Below the pieces are notes generated by a model, which was not told the DNA's origin, made no database searches, and worked only from the letters and a program-made list of their open reading frames with translations. This document shows, in pieces, positions 18,758 through 27,951 of a stretch of 64,000 nucleotides of DNA (the stretch's first letter is position 1; the number at the start of each line of letters is the position of its first letter). A program made the translations under genes and the position numbers. Source of the DNA: Treponema sp. (GTDB taxonomy: Bacteria; Spirochaetota; Spirochaetia; Treponematales; Breznakiellaceae); the NCBI GenBank assembly GCA_031256445.1, contig JAIRQN010000018.1, positions 46,003 to 110,002 of the forward strand, read 5' to 3'.

Positions 18758-18793
18758 AAAACAAAATTTTTACTAGCTTTTTACCTCTGCCCA

Positions 18794-18802
18794 TGATAAA
18801 AT
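18794..18802 (+). promoter_or_regulatory. Extended -10 promoter of nifJ
   Basis: TG-A-TAAAAT (18794-18802) is an extended -10 element, with no good -35 upstream. It leaves a leader of about 26 nt before the AGAGGGA ribosome site (18824-18830) and ATG at 18835. Confidence 0.45.
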
Positions 18803-18834
18803 TCTCACATACTAACAAAAGATAGAGGGAAAAA

Positions 18835-21800
18835 ATGGCTGATAAAGACAAAGTAATGATTGACGGTAACAATGCGGCGGCTCATGTAGCCCACGCGCTT
18901 AGCGAAGTAATCGCGATTTATCCGATTACCCCTTCCAGCCCAATGGGGGAGTTTTCTGATGAATTTTCCGCCCAGGGGCGCAAGAACCTGTGGGGAACAA
19001 TCCCCGAAGTTGTGGAAATGCAGTCCGAAGCTGGAGCCGCGGGCGCGGTTCACGGCGCTTTAACGACGGGAGCGCTTTCCACTACATTTACGGCTTCCCA
19101 GGGCCTGCTGCTGATGATCCCCAATATGTACAAGATTGCCGGGGAACTTACATCCACAGTATTCCATATCTCCGCCCGCGCGCTGGCAACATCCAGCCTT
19201 TCCATTTTCGGCGACCACCAGGACGTTATGGCCTGCCGCCAGACCGGATGGGCAATGCTGGCTTCCAACAGCGTTCAGGAAGTAATGGATCTTGCCCTTA
19301 TCGCCCATGCTGGAACTTTACGTTCAAGAGTTCCTTTCCTTCACTTCTTTGACGGTTTCCGCACGAGCCACGAACTACAAAAAATAGAAGAAGCCTCCTA
19401 CGAAATTATGCGCCAAATGATCGATGACGATCTTGTCGCCGAGCACCGCAAGCGCGGCCTTTCGCCGGAAAATCCGCATATCCGCGGGACGGCGCAAAAC
19501 CCGGATACCTATTTCCAGGGACGCGAAGGCGTTAATAAATACTACGAAAAAGTCGCCGCCATTGTTCAGGCGGAAATGGATAAATACGCGAAGCTCACCG
19601 GCCGCGCGTATCATGTATTTGACTACCACGGCGCCAAAGACGCGGAGAAGGTGATCATCATAATGGGTTCAGGCGCGGACACCGTAGAAGAGACAATTGA
19701 TTATCTTAACGCCAAAGGCGAAAAAACGGGCGTTGTGAAAGTGCGTCTGTTCCGTCCGTTTGACGCGAAACTGTTTGTAAAGGCGCTGCCTTCAACCGTT
19801 AAATCAATCGCCGTTCTGGACCGCACCAAAGAACCGGGCGCTCTGGGCGAGCCGCTTTACGAAGATGTGCGCACCGCTATTGCCGAAATGCAGGCAGCCG
19901 GAGAGTTCTCGGCCAATCCTGTTGTCCTTGGCGGACGCTACGGATTGGGTTCAAAGGAATTTACCCCCGCGATGGTCAAGTCGGTATACGAAAATCTTTC
20001 CGGCAAAAAAATTGCCAACTTTATCGTTGGTATCAAAGACGATGTTCTTGGCAAGAGCCTTGATTACGATGAAAATTTCTTCCTTGCCGAAGAAGGCATG
20101 AAAGAGGCGCTTTTCTACGGTCTTGGCTCTGACGGCACTGTCGGCGCGAACAAGAACTCAATAAAGATCATCAGCGAGGCGAAACCGGAACTTAACGCGC
20201 AGGCGTACTTCTCCTACGACTCGAAAAAATCAGGCGGCTTTACAGTCTCGCACCTTCGCTTCGGCAAAGGCAAGATTCGCCGTCCGTATCTTATCAATTC
20301 CGCGGACTTCCTTGCCTGCCATAAATTCTCCTACATGGAAATGTATGACATGCTGGCAAAAATCAAAGAAGGCGGAACCTTCCTGCTTAACAGCCCCTTT
20401 AAGGCGGCCGATGTATGGAAAGAGCTCCCGGTGGAAGCCCAGAAGCGCATAATTGACAAGAAACTGAAATTCTACGTTATCGACGCCGCTGAAATTGCGC
20501 GTAACACAGGGATGGGCAACCGTATCAATACGGTTATGCAGGCGGCTTATTTCAAAATATCAGAGGTAATTCCTGAAGCCGAAGCCGTCAAGCTCATGAA
20601 AGAGCACATTGAACATTCTTACGGCAAAAAGGGCGCGGACGTTGTGCAGAAGAACTACAAAACCGTAGACGCGGCGCTCGGCGCGGTAGAAGAAGTGAAG
20701 TATCCTTCTTCGGCAGACGGGACTATTCACATGAAGAAACCCTTCGCCACCGCCAGGGACGATTCGCGGCCTGACGCGAAATGGATCAGGGAAACGCTCG
20801 GGACAGTTTCCGTTCAGGACGGCGACTCCCTTCCTGTCAGCAAGCTACCGGAAGACGGGACATTCCCGACCGCGACAACACAGTACGAAAAACGTTCAGT
20901 CGCAGAGAGGGTGCCGATCTGGAATCCCGATGTCTGCACCCAGTGCGGTATCTGTTCAGTGGTGTGTCCTCATGCCTGTATCCGCATGAAGAACCTTACA
21001 GCCGATCAGGTGAGCAAGGCTCCCAAGGGCTTCCTTGCCGCCGATATTAAACCGGCCGCCAAGGCGATTGCCGGCATGAAAGCGACGCTGGTTATCGCAT
21101 GCGAAGACTGTTATGAATGCGGCGCGTGTTTTAACGCCTGCCCGATGAGCAAAGGCGATGGAAGCCCGCAGGCGCTCACCTATAAATCCTATTCTGACGA
21201 TCCTGAGTTCCACGCGGAACAGGTCGCTGTCTGGGATTATTTCCTCTCACTGCCGGAAACCCCGGCGGCAGGCGATCTTAACAACGCCAAATCGCTCGCC
21301 TATAAGCGGCCGTTGTTTGAATTCTCCGGCGCGTGCGGCGGCTGCGGAGAGACTCCCTATGTTAAACTCATGTCGCAGCTTTTCGGCGACAGGGCAATCA
21401 TCGCGAACGCGACAGGCTGTTCGTCAATCTATGGCGGCAACCTGCCCACTACTCCCTACTGTAAAACCGCCTCAGGACGCGGTCCGGCATGGTCAAACAG
21501 CCTCTTCGAAGACGCGGCTGAATTCGCGATGGGTTTCCGGCTGACAAGCGACAAGCTGGCTATCCACGTCCGCGAAATGGCCCAGAAAGCAAAGGACGAG
21601 GGTATCGCGGCGGCAATAATCGACAAGCTTCTGGCTAACACCCAGGCGGATGACGCGGCAATTGAAGAGCAGCGGAAAAATGTTGACGAACTTAAAGCCG
21701 CTCTTAAAAACGATTCCAAACCTACCGCGAAACTGCTGTTGTCCCTTGCGGATCATTTTATTAAACGGTCTATCTGGGGTTTCGGCGGAGACGGCTGGGC

Positions 21801-22413
21801 CTATGACATCGGTTTCGGCGGACTTGACCATGTGCTGGCAGCCGACAGGAATGTTAACCTGCTCTGTATGGATACCGAAGTATACTCCAACACCGGCGGA
21901 CAAATGTCAAAAGCCACTCCTGTCGGCGCGGTTGCCAAATTCGCGTACGCCGGAAAAAATGTCGTAAAGAAAGACCTGGGCGCAATCGCGATGAGCTACG
22001 GTTATGTGTATGTTGCCAAAATTTCGCTGGGCGCGAATATGCCGCAGACGATTAAGGCGTTCCGCGAAGCGGAATCATACGACGGTCCGTCTTTAATTAT
22101 CGCGTACTCGCATTGTATCAATCACGGTATCGATATGAGCAAAGGCCTTGATCAGGGCAAGGCGGCTGTAACAAGCGGTCTGTGGCCGCTGTTCCGTTAT
22201 GACCCGCGTCTTAAAGATCAGGGCAAGAACCCCTTCCAGCTTGACTCCAAAGAACCCACCACGGCGATTGAAGACTTTATGTACAAGGAAGTGCGCTTCA
22301 AGAGCCTCAAGGCGGCAAATCCCAACCGCGCAGACGCTCTGCTCGCGATAGCGAAAGCCAAGGTTGAAAGGACATGGAAAGAGTACAAGTATCTGGCTGA
22401 CAGGCCGTTCTAG
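18835..22413 (+). CDS. nifJ: Pyruvate:ferredoxin (flavodoxin) oxidoreductase
   Basis: Single-chain PFOR converting pyruvate and CoA to acetyl-CoA and CO2 while reducing ferredoxin, central in anaerobic fermentation and acetogenesis. 1192 residues, the normal full length. Domain order seen: pyrimidine-binding domain I at the N-terminus (IDGNNAAAHVAHALSE, ITPSSPMGE), CoA/transketolase-like domains, gamma-type region, two [4Fe-4S] ferredoxin clusters (CTQCGICSVVCPHAC from residue 701; CEDCYECGACFNACP from 756), then the thiamine diphosphate domain (SGACGGCGETPY, GDGWAYDIGFGG). Codon use is strongly biased, suggesting high expression. It is followed by a strong terminator and is monocistronic. 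Confidence 0.98.
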   Translation: MADKDKVMIDGNNAAAHVAHALSEVIAIYPITPSSPMGEFSDEFSAQGRKNLWGTIPEVVEMQSEAGAAGAVHGALTTGALSTTFTASQGLLLMIPNMYKIAGELTSTVFHISARALATSSLSIFGDHQDVMACRQTGWAMLASNSVQEVMDLALIAHAGTLRSRVPFLHFFDGFRTSHELQKIEEASYEIMRQMIDDDLVAEHRKRGLSPENPHIRGTAQNPDTYFQGREGVNKYYEKVAAIVQAEMDKYAKLTGRAYHVFDYHGAKDAEKVIIIMGSGADTVEETIDYLNAKGEKTGVVKVRLFRPFDAKLFVKALPSTVKSIAVLDRTKEPGALGEPLYEDVRTAIAEMQAAGEFSANPVVLGGRYGLGSKEFTPAMVKSVYENLSGKKIANFIVGIKDDVLGKSLDYDENFFLAEEGMKEALFYGLGSDGTVGANKNSIKIISEAKPELNAQAYFSYDSKKSGGFTVSHLRFGKGKIRRPYLINSADFLACHKFSYMEMYDMLAKIKEGGTFLLNSPFKAADVWKELPVEAQKRIIDKKLKFYVIDAAEIARNTGMGNRINTVMQAAYFKISEVIPEAEAVKLMKEHIEHSYGKKGADVVQKNYKTVDAALGAVEEVKYPSSADGTIHMKKPFATARDDSRPDAKWIRETLGTVSVQDGDSLPVSKLPEDGTFPTATTQYEKRSVAERVPIWNPDVCTQCGICSVVCPHACIRMKNLTADQVSKAPKGFLAADIKPAAKAIAGMKATLVIACEDCYECGACFNACPMSKGDGSPQALTYKSYSDDPEFHAEQVAVWDYFLSLPETPAAGDLNNAKSLAYKRPLFEFSGACGGCGETPYVKLMSQLFGDRAIIANATGCSSIYGGNLPTTPYCKTASGRGPAWSNSLFEDAAEFAMGFRLTSDKLAIHVREMAQKAKDEGIAAAIIDKLLANTQADDAAIEEQRKNVDELKAALKNDSKPTAKLLLSLADHFIKRSIWGFGGDGWAYDIGFGGLDHVLAADRNVNLLCMDTEVYSNTGGQMSKATPVGAVAKFAYAGKNVVKKDLGAIAMSYGYVYVAKISLGANMPQTIKAFREAESYDGPSLIIAYSHCINHGIDMSKGLDQGKAAVTSGLWPLFRYDPRLKDQGKNPFQLDSKEPTTAIEDFMYKEVRFKSLKAANPNRADALLAIAKAKVERTWKEYKYLADRPF

Positions 22414-22435
22414 GTTATTCATTTAATGTATAACA

Positions 22436-22467
22436 GCCCCTGGCCGTTTGCGGTCAGGGGCATTTTT
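22436..22467 (+). terminator. Rho-independent terminator of nifJ
   Basis: GCCCCTGGCC (22436-22445) pairs with GGTCAGGGGC (22452-22461), one G-T wobble, loop GTTTGC, followed by ATTTTTT. It lies 22 nt after the nifJ stop. Confidence 0.93.
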
Positions 22468-22518
22468 TAATAAAAAAAATTCTTGCCGCATGCCGCCTGA
22501 ATTTCTTATATTAATAGT

Positions 22519-22635
22519 AACGCGGTATATTTTTGGATCATGTCTGAAATAAAATGCAATTTTGCAGGTGAGCCGCGTACCCGCGAGGCGCGGTTTATAT
22601 ATACCTCCTGATCATCCGTGATCAGGAGGGTTTTA
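22519..22635 (+). ncRNA. Candidate structured small RNA or leader RNA
   Basis: A region without coding potential between the nifJ terminator and the next gene. A promoter-like pair lies upstream (TTGCCG 22483-22488, 18-nt spacer, TATATT 22507-22512), and a strong terminator ends it, giving a transcript of about 117 nt. Internal pairings: GGTATAT (22524-22530) with ATATACC (22599-22605), a TGCAA/TTGCA hairpin near 22555, and CCGCG (22573-22577) with CGCGG (22589-22593). The long-range stem shares two bases with the terminator stem, so the two may compete as in an attenuator. It matches no riboswitch or housekeeping RNA that I can recall. Confidence 0.5.
22604..22635 (+). terminator. Second rho-independent terminator, no gene before it
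   Basis: CCTCCTGATC (22604-22613) pairs perfectly with GATCAGGAGG (22620-22629) around ATCCGT, followed by GTTTTAT. It is 140 nt past the nifJ terminator and has no protein gene in front of it, so it implies a short independent transcript. The 3' arm also contains an anti-Shine-Dalgarno-like sequence context (CCTCC in the 5' arm). Confidence 0.88.
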
Positions 22636-22707
22636 TCTTCAGAATTAACCCGATTAAAATGTTTATATTGTTAATGATTTCAATTTATTGTAATTTTTGA
22701 CAAAAAC

Positions 22708-22736
22708 TTGACTTGTTTATAATTTTATTTTATACT
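22708..22736 (+). promoter_or_regulatory. Sigma-70-type promoter of the module B HD-GYP gene
   Basis: TTGACT (22708-22713), a 17-nt spacer and TATACT (22731-22736) make a near-consensus promoter, with transcription expected to start near 22743 and a leader of about 34 nt. A weaker overlapping option is TTGACA (22697-22702) with TATAAT (22718-22723) at 15 nt. Confidence 0.7.
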
Positions 22737-22776
22737 TTAAGCTAATGAAAATGTATAAGCACTGGATGCGTGAATA

Positions 22777-23796
22777 GTGAAAACCATTTTTGTTGTAGAT
22801 GACAGTGATACCAATTTATCAATGGCTGAATCCGCTCTGGAAGATCATTATCGCGTAATGACTATCCCTTCCGTGGTAAGAATGTTCACCCTTCTTGAGA
22901 AAATGACTCCGGATTTAATACTCCTGGATATTGAGATGCCGGAAATGGACGGGTTCGAGGCGCTTCAGCGTTTAAAATCAAGCGGTCTGTGGTCCGATAT
23001 ACCTGTCATGTTTCTGACGGGCAGGACAGACGAAGAAGTAGAAGTCCGCGGATTCGAAATGGGCGCGATTGATTTTGTTACCAAACCTTTTTCGGCGCCG
23101 GTGTTGTTAAACCGCATAAAAACACATCTGGACATTGACAAGATAATCCGTGAACGGACAGCGCAGCTTCACAGGCTGCAGAACAGTATTGTTTCAGTTT
23201 TGGCGGATATGGTGGAAAACCGCGACAAGGGGACAGGCGGCCATATCGAAAGGACATCGGTATATATCAAGATACTGATCAGGGAAATGAAAGAGAGGGG
23301 CGTGTATGCCGGCGAAATGGTAGGATGGGATGTGGATAAACTGATTTCATCCGCACGTATGCACGATCTTGGCAAGATATCCATTACCGACATTATTGTA
23401 AACAAGCCCGGCAAACTTACAGACGATGAATACGAGATGATGAAAACGCACGCCGTAGAAGGAGAGCGGATAATAGACGAAATAATCGCAAAAACCGGCG
23501 AGGGAGAATTTTTGCGTAACGCCAGATTATTCGCCGGCTGCCATCATGAGCGATGGGACGGCCGGGGATACCCGCGCGGCCTTAAGGGTGAAGAAATTCC
23601 GCTGCAGGGACGCATTATGGCAATAGTAGATGTATATGACGCCCTTGTTTCGGAACGGCCCTACAAGAAGGCTTTTTCAGATGAGGAAGCTGTCAACATT
23701 ATTATGGATAATGCCGGCACTCATTACGATCCGGAAATAGCGAATGTTTTTTATGAGGTGAAAGATCTTTTTAAAGCGGTAAGAGCGAAACTCTGA
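22777..23796 (+). CDS. REC-HD-GYP response regulator (c-di-GMP phosphodiesterase), module B
   Basis: Paralogue of the gene at 5278: same length (339 residues) and domain order. Receiver with VDDSD, Asp51 (LLDIEMPEMDG) and TKPFS; HD-GYP with SARMHDLGK, HHERWDGRGYP and VDVYDALVSERPYK. Both halves of the active site are present, so it should cleave cyclic di-GMP. The start is GTG with only a weak ribosome site, chosen because it aligns with the receiver start. The stop overlaps the ATG of the hybrid kinase by 1 nt (TGATG), so the two proteins are made together and probably form a phosphorelay. Confidence 0.92.
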   Translation: MKTIFVVDDSDTNLSMAESALEDHYRVMTIPSVVRMFTLLEKMTPDLILLDIEMPEMDGFEALQRLKSSGLWSDIPVMFLTGRTDEEVEVRGFEMGAIDFVTKPFSAPVLLNRIKTHLDIDKIIRERTAQLHRLQNSIVSVLADMVENRDKGTGGHIERTSVYIKILIREMKERGVYAGEMVGWDVDKLISSARMHDLGKISITDIIVNKPGKLTDDEYEMMKTHAVEGERIIDEIIAKTGEGEFLRNARLFAGCHHERWDGRGYPRGLKGEEIPLQGRIMAIVDVYDALVSERPYKKAFSDEEAVNIIMDNAGTHYDPEIANVFYEVKDLFKAVRAKL

Positions 23797-26700
23797 TGCG
23801 TTCATTAATGAGAAGGACAATGTATAAAACGCGCGTAATGATTACAAGATATGCGCAGTCCCTTCTGATTCTGCTCGCTTTTTTGCTGATGGCGCTGTCA
23901 AGTTATCTGTACGTAAGCAAAATAGAACGCGATCATTTACGGGTGAATACTGAAGAGGCGATTTTATATACAGAAGTCAATATTAATTCAGATCTTATGG
24001 AACCGGAGACAATGCTGGGAGGCGTTTCCGAAACCGTTCGCAGCATGATCCTGAATGGAACAGACTTTGATGAGCTTCGCGAATATATTTTATTTATCAA
24101 CAAATATCTGGTGTCCGAATCCAACAAACGAATGGCGGGCGCTATTGGTTTTTATGGTTTTTTTAACGTTTATGGCGGAAGATTCCTGAGCGGCACAGAG
24201 GATTGGGTTGTGCCGGATGATTATATTCCCGCAAACCGTCCATGGTACAGGGATGCTGCGAAAGCCGCCGGCAATATTTGCGTTACGGAACCTTATGTGG
24301 ATTTATATACAAACGACGTATCAATAACATTCGCGCGTCAGATTTTTAATAAAGAAGGCAGTCCGCTGGGAATTGTCTGTCTTGACATGCGGCTTGACAG
24401 AATCAGGCAGTATGCGGTGAATACGCAATTTACGGAAAATGGATATGGTTTTTTATTAAGCCGGGAAATGGAAATAATCGCCCATCCTGAACCATCCCTG
24501 CTTGGAAAACAACTGAAAGACGCGCAGAGCAATATCGCCCTTCTTCAGGATGAACTGCGGCTGAAAGGCGATATTGCCGAAGTTGTCACCACCGATTACC
24601 GGAATGTAAAATCGATTGTTTTTATCCACCGGCTTTCAAACGGATGGTACATGGGGATTGTTACTCCAAAAGACAGTTATTTTGAAAGTACAAGAAAGCT
24701 TGCTTTAATTCTTATGGTTCTCGGAGTGATATTCGCCGCTCTGCTTATCTGGATTTTATTCGGCATTTCCGCGGAGATGATCCGGGCGGACGAGCGGGTG
24801 CAGATAATGTTTAACGCTACGCCCCTTTGCGCCAATTTTTGGGATAAAAATTTTAACAGTATAGACTGCAATAAAGCGGCGGTGGAATTGTTTGGATTGG
24901 CAAGCAAACAGGAGTATAACAAAAGATTTTTTGAGCTTTCTCCCGAGTACCAGCCGGACGGAAGCCTTTCGACAGAGAAGGCGGTCAGTTTCCTGAAAAA
25001 AGCGATGGACGAAGGCTCCTGCCGTTTTGAATGGGTGCATCAAAAACCGGACGGAGAACCCATACCGTGCGAACTTACATTAGTCCGCGTTATGTACAGG
25101 AATGAATATATTGTCGTCGGTTATACGCGTGACTTGCGCGAACATAAGCAAATGCTTATGGATATTGAGCGGCGCAGCCATCTTCTGGACACGGTAAATA
25201 ACGCCGCTACCATCCTTCTGTCCAACTATAACGAAGACGCTTTTGAAACATCAATGTCAAGAAGTTTCGAGCTTATCGGAACCTGTCTTGATGTAGATCG
25301 CGTTCAGATATGGCGCAATGAAATAATCGACGGCGAATTAAATTTTGTTCTCAGATATGAATGGCTCAGCGAGTTTGGTCAAAAATGCCGCGTTGTTCCC
25401 AACGGCCTGCATTTTCCCTATAGCCTGAAGAAAGAATGGGAAAATCAGTTTTTACGGGGCGAATATATCAATTCGCCGATTTCGGATCTGCCGGAAGAAG
25501 ATAAAAATTTTCTGGGGTATTACGGAATGAAGTCCATCGTAATAATTCCCATGTTTTTGGACAACTCTTTTTGGGGTTTCTTCAGCATAGACGACTGCCG
25601 GCGTAAAAGAAAATTTTCTTCGGACGAGATAAGCATATTAACATCCGCAGGACTGATGCTCAGCAGCGCTGTTAACCGCAATAAACAGTCCGTTACAATG
25701 CGGGAAGCCGATGAACGGACCCAGATAATGTTTGACTCCGCGCCTTTCGGCGCGTGTTTCTGGGATAAGGAAATGAATATCATTGACTGCAATCAGGAAG
25801 CGGTTAATATGTTTGATCTGCTGGATAAACAGGAATTTATCGACAAATTTGCCAAACTGTCTCCTGAATATCAGCCTGACGGGATTCTCTCAAGGGTAAA
25901 GGGCAGTCTTCTTGTAAGAAAAGCGCTGGAGGAAGGTTACAGCAGGTTTGAATGGCTGCACCAGAAATTAAACGGCGAGTCGATACCGGCGGAAGTAACC
26001 TGTGTCCGCGTTAAACACAAGAATGAGTTTACGGTTACAGAATACATAAGGGATTTAAGGGAACAGAAAGCCGTAATGGCGGAAATGCGCAGGGCGGAAC
26101 TTGCCGAAGAGAGCAGCAAAGCAAAAAGCGATTTCCTTGCCAAGATGAGCCACGAGATACGTACTCCGATGAACGCGATTTTGGGTATAGCCGAAATTCA
26201 GCTTCAGGATATGTCTCTTGCGGATTCCGCGAGAGAGGCAATAGAGAGAATTTACAATTCCGGCGATCTTCTTCTTGGAATAATAAACGACATACTTGAT
26301 CTTTCCAAGATTGAAGCGGGCAAAATGGAATTGTCACGCGATACATACGAGGTCGCGAGTTTAATTAACGATACCGTTCAGCTTAACATTATGCGCTACG
26401 AAAGCAAACCGATTGAATTCAAACTTGATGTTGACGAACACCTGCCCGCGATACTTATTGGCGATGAACTGCGCATTAAGCAAATATTGAATAACCTTAT
26501 ATCCAACGCCTTTAAATATACGCAGGAAGGAAGAATAATCCTGAATGTTTCCTGCGAAACAGTTACCGTAAATGATAATCCCGGTATCACTATGATTCTT
26601 ACCATCAGCGATACAGGCCAGGGCATGACGATGGAGCAGGTTCGCAAACTTGGCACCGAATATTCCCGTTTTAACATGGAAGCCAACCGGAAAACCGAAG

Positions 26701-27917
26701 GAACCGGTCTTGGCATGAACATAACGCGGAATTTAATCAGGATGATGAATGGCAGTATCCAGATAGACAGTACGCCGGGAATGGGATCTACATTTACAGT
26801 AAAGCTGCCGCAGGAGGTTGACTATTCAAATGAAGCGTACCGGGGCGCTTTGGGCAGGGAAATGGCTGATAATTTAAGGCATTTCAATGTTAACAATATT
26901 TCGCGGATTAGGAACGCGCAGATAACGCGGGAATTTATGCCTTATGGCCGCGTTCTGATTGTTGATGACGTAGAATCGAATCTTTATGTAGCAAAAGGCC
27001 TTATGGCGCCGTACGGTTTGTCCATTGATACCGCTCTCAGCGGGTTTGAGGCGGTGGAAAAAATCAGGAACGGCTGCGTTTATGACATTATTTTTATGGA
27101 TCACATGATGCCGAGAATGGACGGAATTGAAGCGACAAAAATCATACGCAGCATGTTTTATAACCGTCCGATTGTCGCGTTAACGGCAAACGCTCTTGCC
27201 GGTCAGGCGGAAATGTTTTTAAGCAACGGTTTTGATGATTTTATTTCCAAACCGATTGATATCCGCCAGCTTAACTTTTCGCTTAATAAACTTATCCGCG
27301 ATAAACAGCCCGCCGCTGTAGTTGACGCGGCCCGCAGGCAGAAACATTCATTATACGCTTCCGGAAAGTATCAGGGCGCGGTAGATCCTCAGCTTGCGGA
27401 GTTTTTTGTCCGTGACGCCGAGAAAGCCATTGACGTGCTGGAATCGGTATATATAAACAAATGCCGCGGAAGCGACGATATTTCGTTATTTGTCATCAAT
27501 ACCCATGCCATGAAAAGTGCGCTTGCGAATATCGGAGAAAACGCGTTATCAGCCGAAGCTTCAAAATTTGAACAGTTGGGGCGGGACAGGAAAACAAAGG
27601 AAATTATCGCCGGGCTTCCGGAATTTTTAATGTCTCTGCACGAAATGGTTAACAAATACAAATTAAACGTAAACGCCGCCGATGTTACCGGCGAAGATGA
27701 AGGGAACAATCATTATTTGGCGGAAACGCTTAATGCCTTAAAAACCGCATGCTCTGATCTTGACAAGAAAGCGGCAAAGGAAGCGCTTTCCGGTCTCAGG
27801 CAGAAGACATGGCCGCAGTCAGTCAAAGACCAGCTCAGCGCCATGGCGGGGTTTCTGCTGCACAGCGATTTTGATGAAGTGGCAAAAGCGGCTGATGTTT
27901 TGTTAAAGCAAGTTTAA
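23796..27917 (+). CDS. Hybrid sensor histidine kinase with periplasmic sensor (dCache-PAS-GAF-PAS-HisKA-HATPase-REC-HPt), module B
   Basis: A 1373-residue phosphorelay kinase. TM1 about 20-40; a periplasmic region to about 300 that looks like a double Cache ligand sensor (RPWYRDAAKAAG and DMRLDRIRQY are Cache-like); TM2 about 300-325. Two PAS domains (about 328-450 and 630-755) are nearly alike in sequence (WDKNFNSIDCNK vs WDKEMNIIDCNQ; both with LSPEYQPDG) and flank a GAF region, so one arose by internal duplication. Then HisKA with His786 ([11 protein letters not shown]), HATPase, receiver Asp1102 and HPt His1237 (THAMKSALANIG). The C-terminal half is a clear paralogue of the kinase at 6343. 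Cache domains bind small molecules such as amino or organic acids; the ligand here is unknown. Confidence 0.9.
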   Translation: MRSLMRRTMYKTRVMITRYAQSLLILLAFLLMALSSYLYVSKIERDHLRVNTEEAILYTEVNINSDLMEPETMLGGVSETVRSMILNGTDFDELREYILFINKYLVSESNKRMAGAIGFYGFFNVYGGRFLSGTEDWVVPDDYIPANRPWYRDAAKAAGNICVTEPYVDLYTNDVSITFARQIFNKEGSPLGIVCLDMRLDRIRQYAVNTQFTENGYGFLLSREMEIIAHPEPSLLGKQLKDAQSNIALLQDELRLKGDIAEVVTTDYRNVKSIVFIHRLSNGWYMGIVTPKDSYFESTRKLALILMVLGVIFAALLIWILFGISAEMIRADERVQIMFNATPLCANFWDKNFNSIDCNKAAVELFGLASKQEYNKRFFELSPEYQPDGSLSTEKAVSFLKKAMDEGSCRFEWVHQKPDGEPIPCELTLVRVMYRNEYIVVGYTRDLREHKQMLMDIERRSHLLDTVNNAATILLSNYNEDAFETSMSRSFELIGTCLDVDRVQIWRNEIIDGELNFVLRYEWLSEFGQKCRVVPNGLHFPYSLKKEWENQFLRGEYINSPISDLPEEDKNFLGYYGMKSIVIIPMFLDNSFWGFFSIDDCRRKRKFSSDEISILTSAGLMLSSAVNRNKQSVTMREADERTQIMFDSAPFGACFWDKEMNIIDCNQEAVNMFDLLDKQEFIDKFAKLSPEYQPDGILSRVKGSLLVRKALEEGYSRFEWLHQKLNGESIPAEVTCVRVKHKNEFTVTEYIRDLREQKAVMAEMRRAELAEESSKAKSDFLAKMSHEIRTPMNAILGIAEIQLQDMSLADSAREAIERIYNSGDLLLGIINDILDLSKIEAGKMELSRDTYEVASLINDTVQLNIMRYESKPIEFKLDVDEHLPAILIGDELRIKQILNNLISNAFKYTQEGRIILNVSCETVTVNDNPGITMILTISDTGQGMTMEQVRKLGTEYSRFNMEANRKTEGTGLGMNITRNLIRMMNGSIQIDSTPGMGSTFTVKLPQEVDYSNEAYRGALGREMADNLRHFNVNNISRIRNAQITREFMPYGRVLIVDDVESNLYVAKGLMAPYGLSIDTALSGFEAVEKIRNGCVYDIIFMDHMMPRMDGIEATKIIRSMFYNRPIVALTANALAGQAEMFLSNGFDDFISKPIDIRQLNFSLNKLIRDKQPAAVVDAARRQKHSLYASGKYQGAVDPQLAEFFVRDAEKAIDVLESVYINKCRGSDDISLFVINTHAMKSALANIGENALSAEASKFEQLGRDRKTKEIIAGLPEFLMSLHEMVNKYKLNVNAADVTGEDEGNNHYLAETLNALKTACSDLDKKAAKEALSGLRQKTWPQSVKDQLSAMAGFLLHSDFDEVAKAADVLLKQV

Positions 27918-27951
27918 TGGAAATTGTTTTAATTTTTTGCTTTTTCCCGCG

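Noticed and set aside
21493..21903. - strand open frame within nifJ
   Set aside because: Strong codon bias of nifJ creates long opposite-strand frames; no start signals seen.
22519..22635. Match to known RNA families (4.5S, 6S, c-di-GMP, TPP, fluoride or guanidine riboswitches)
   Set aside because: None of the conserved core motifs I know for these families is present, so the region is left as an unnamed candidate.
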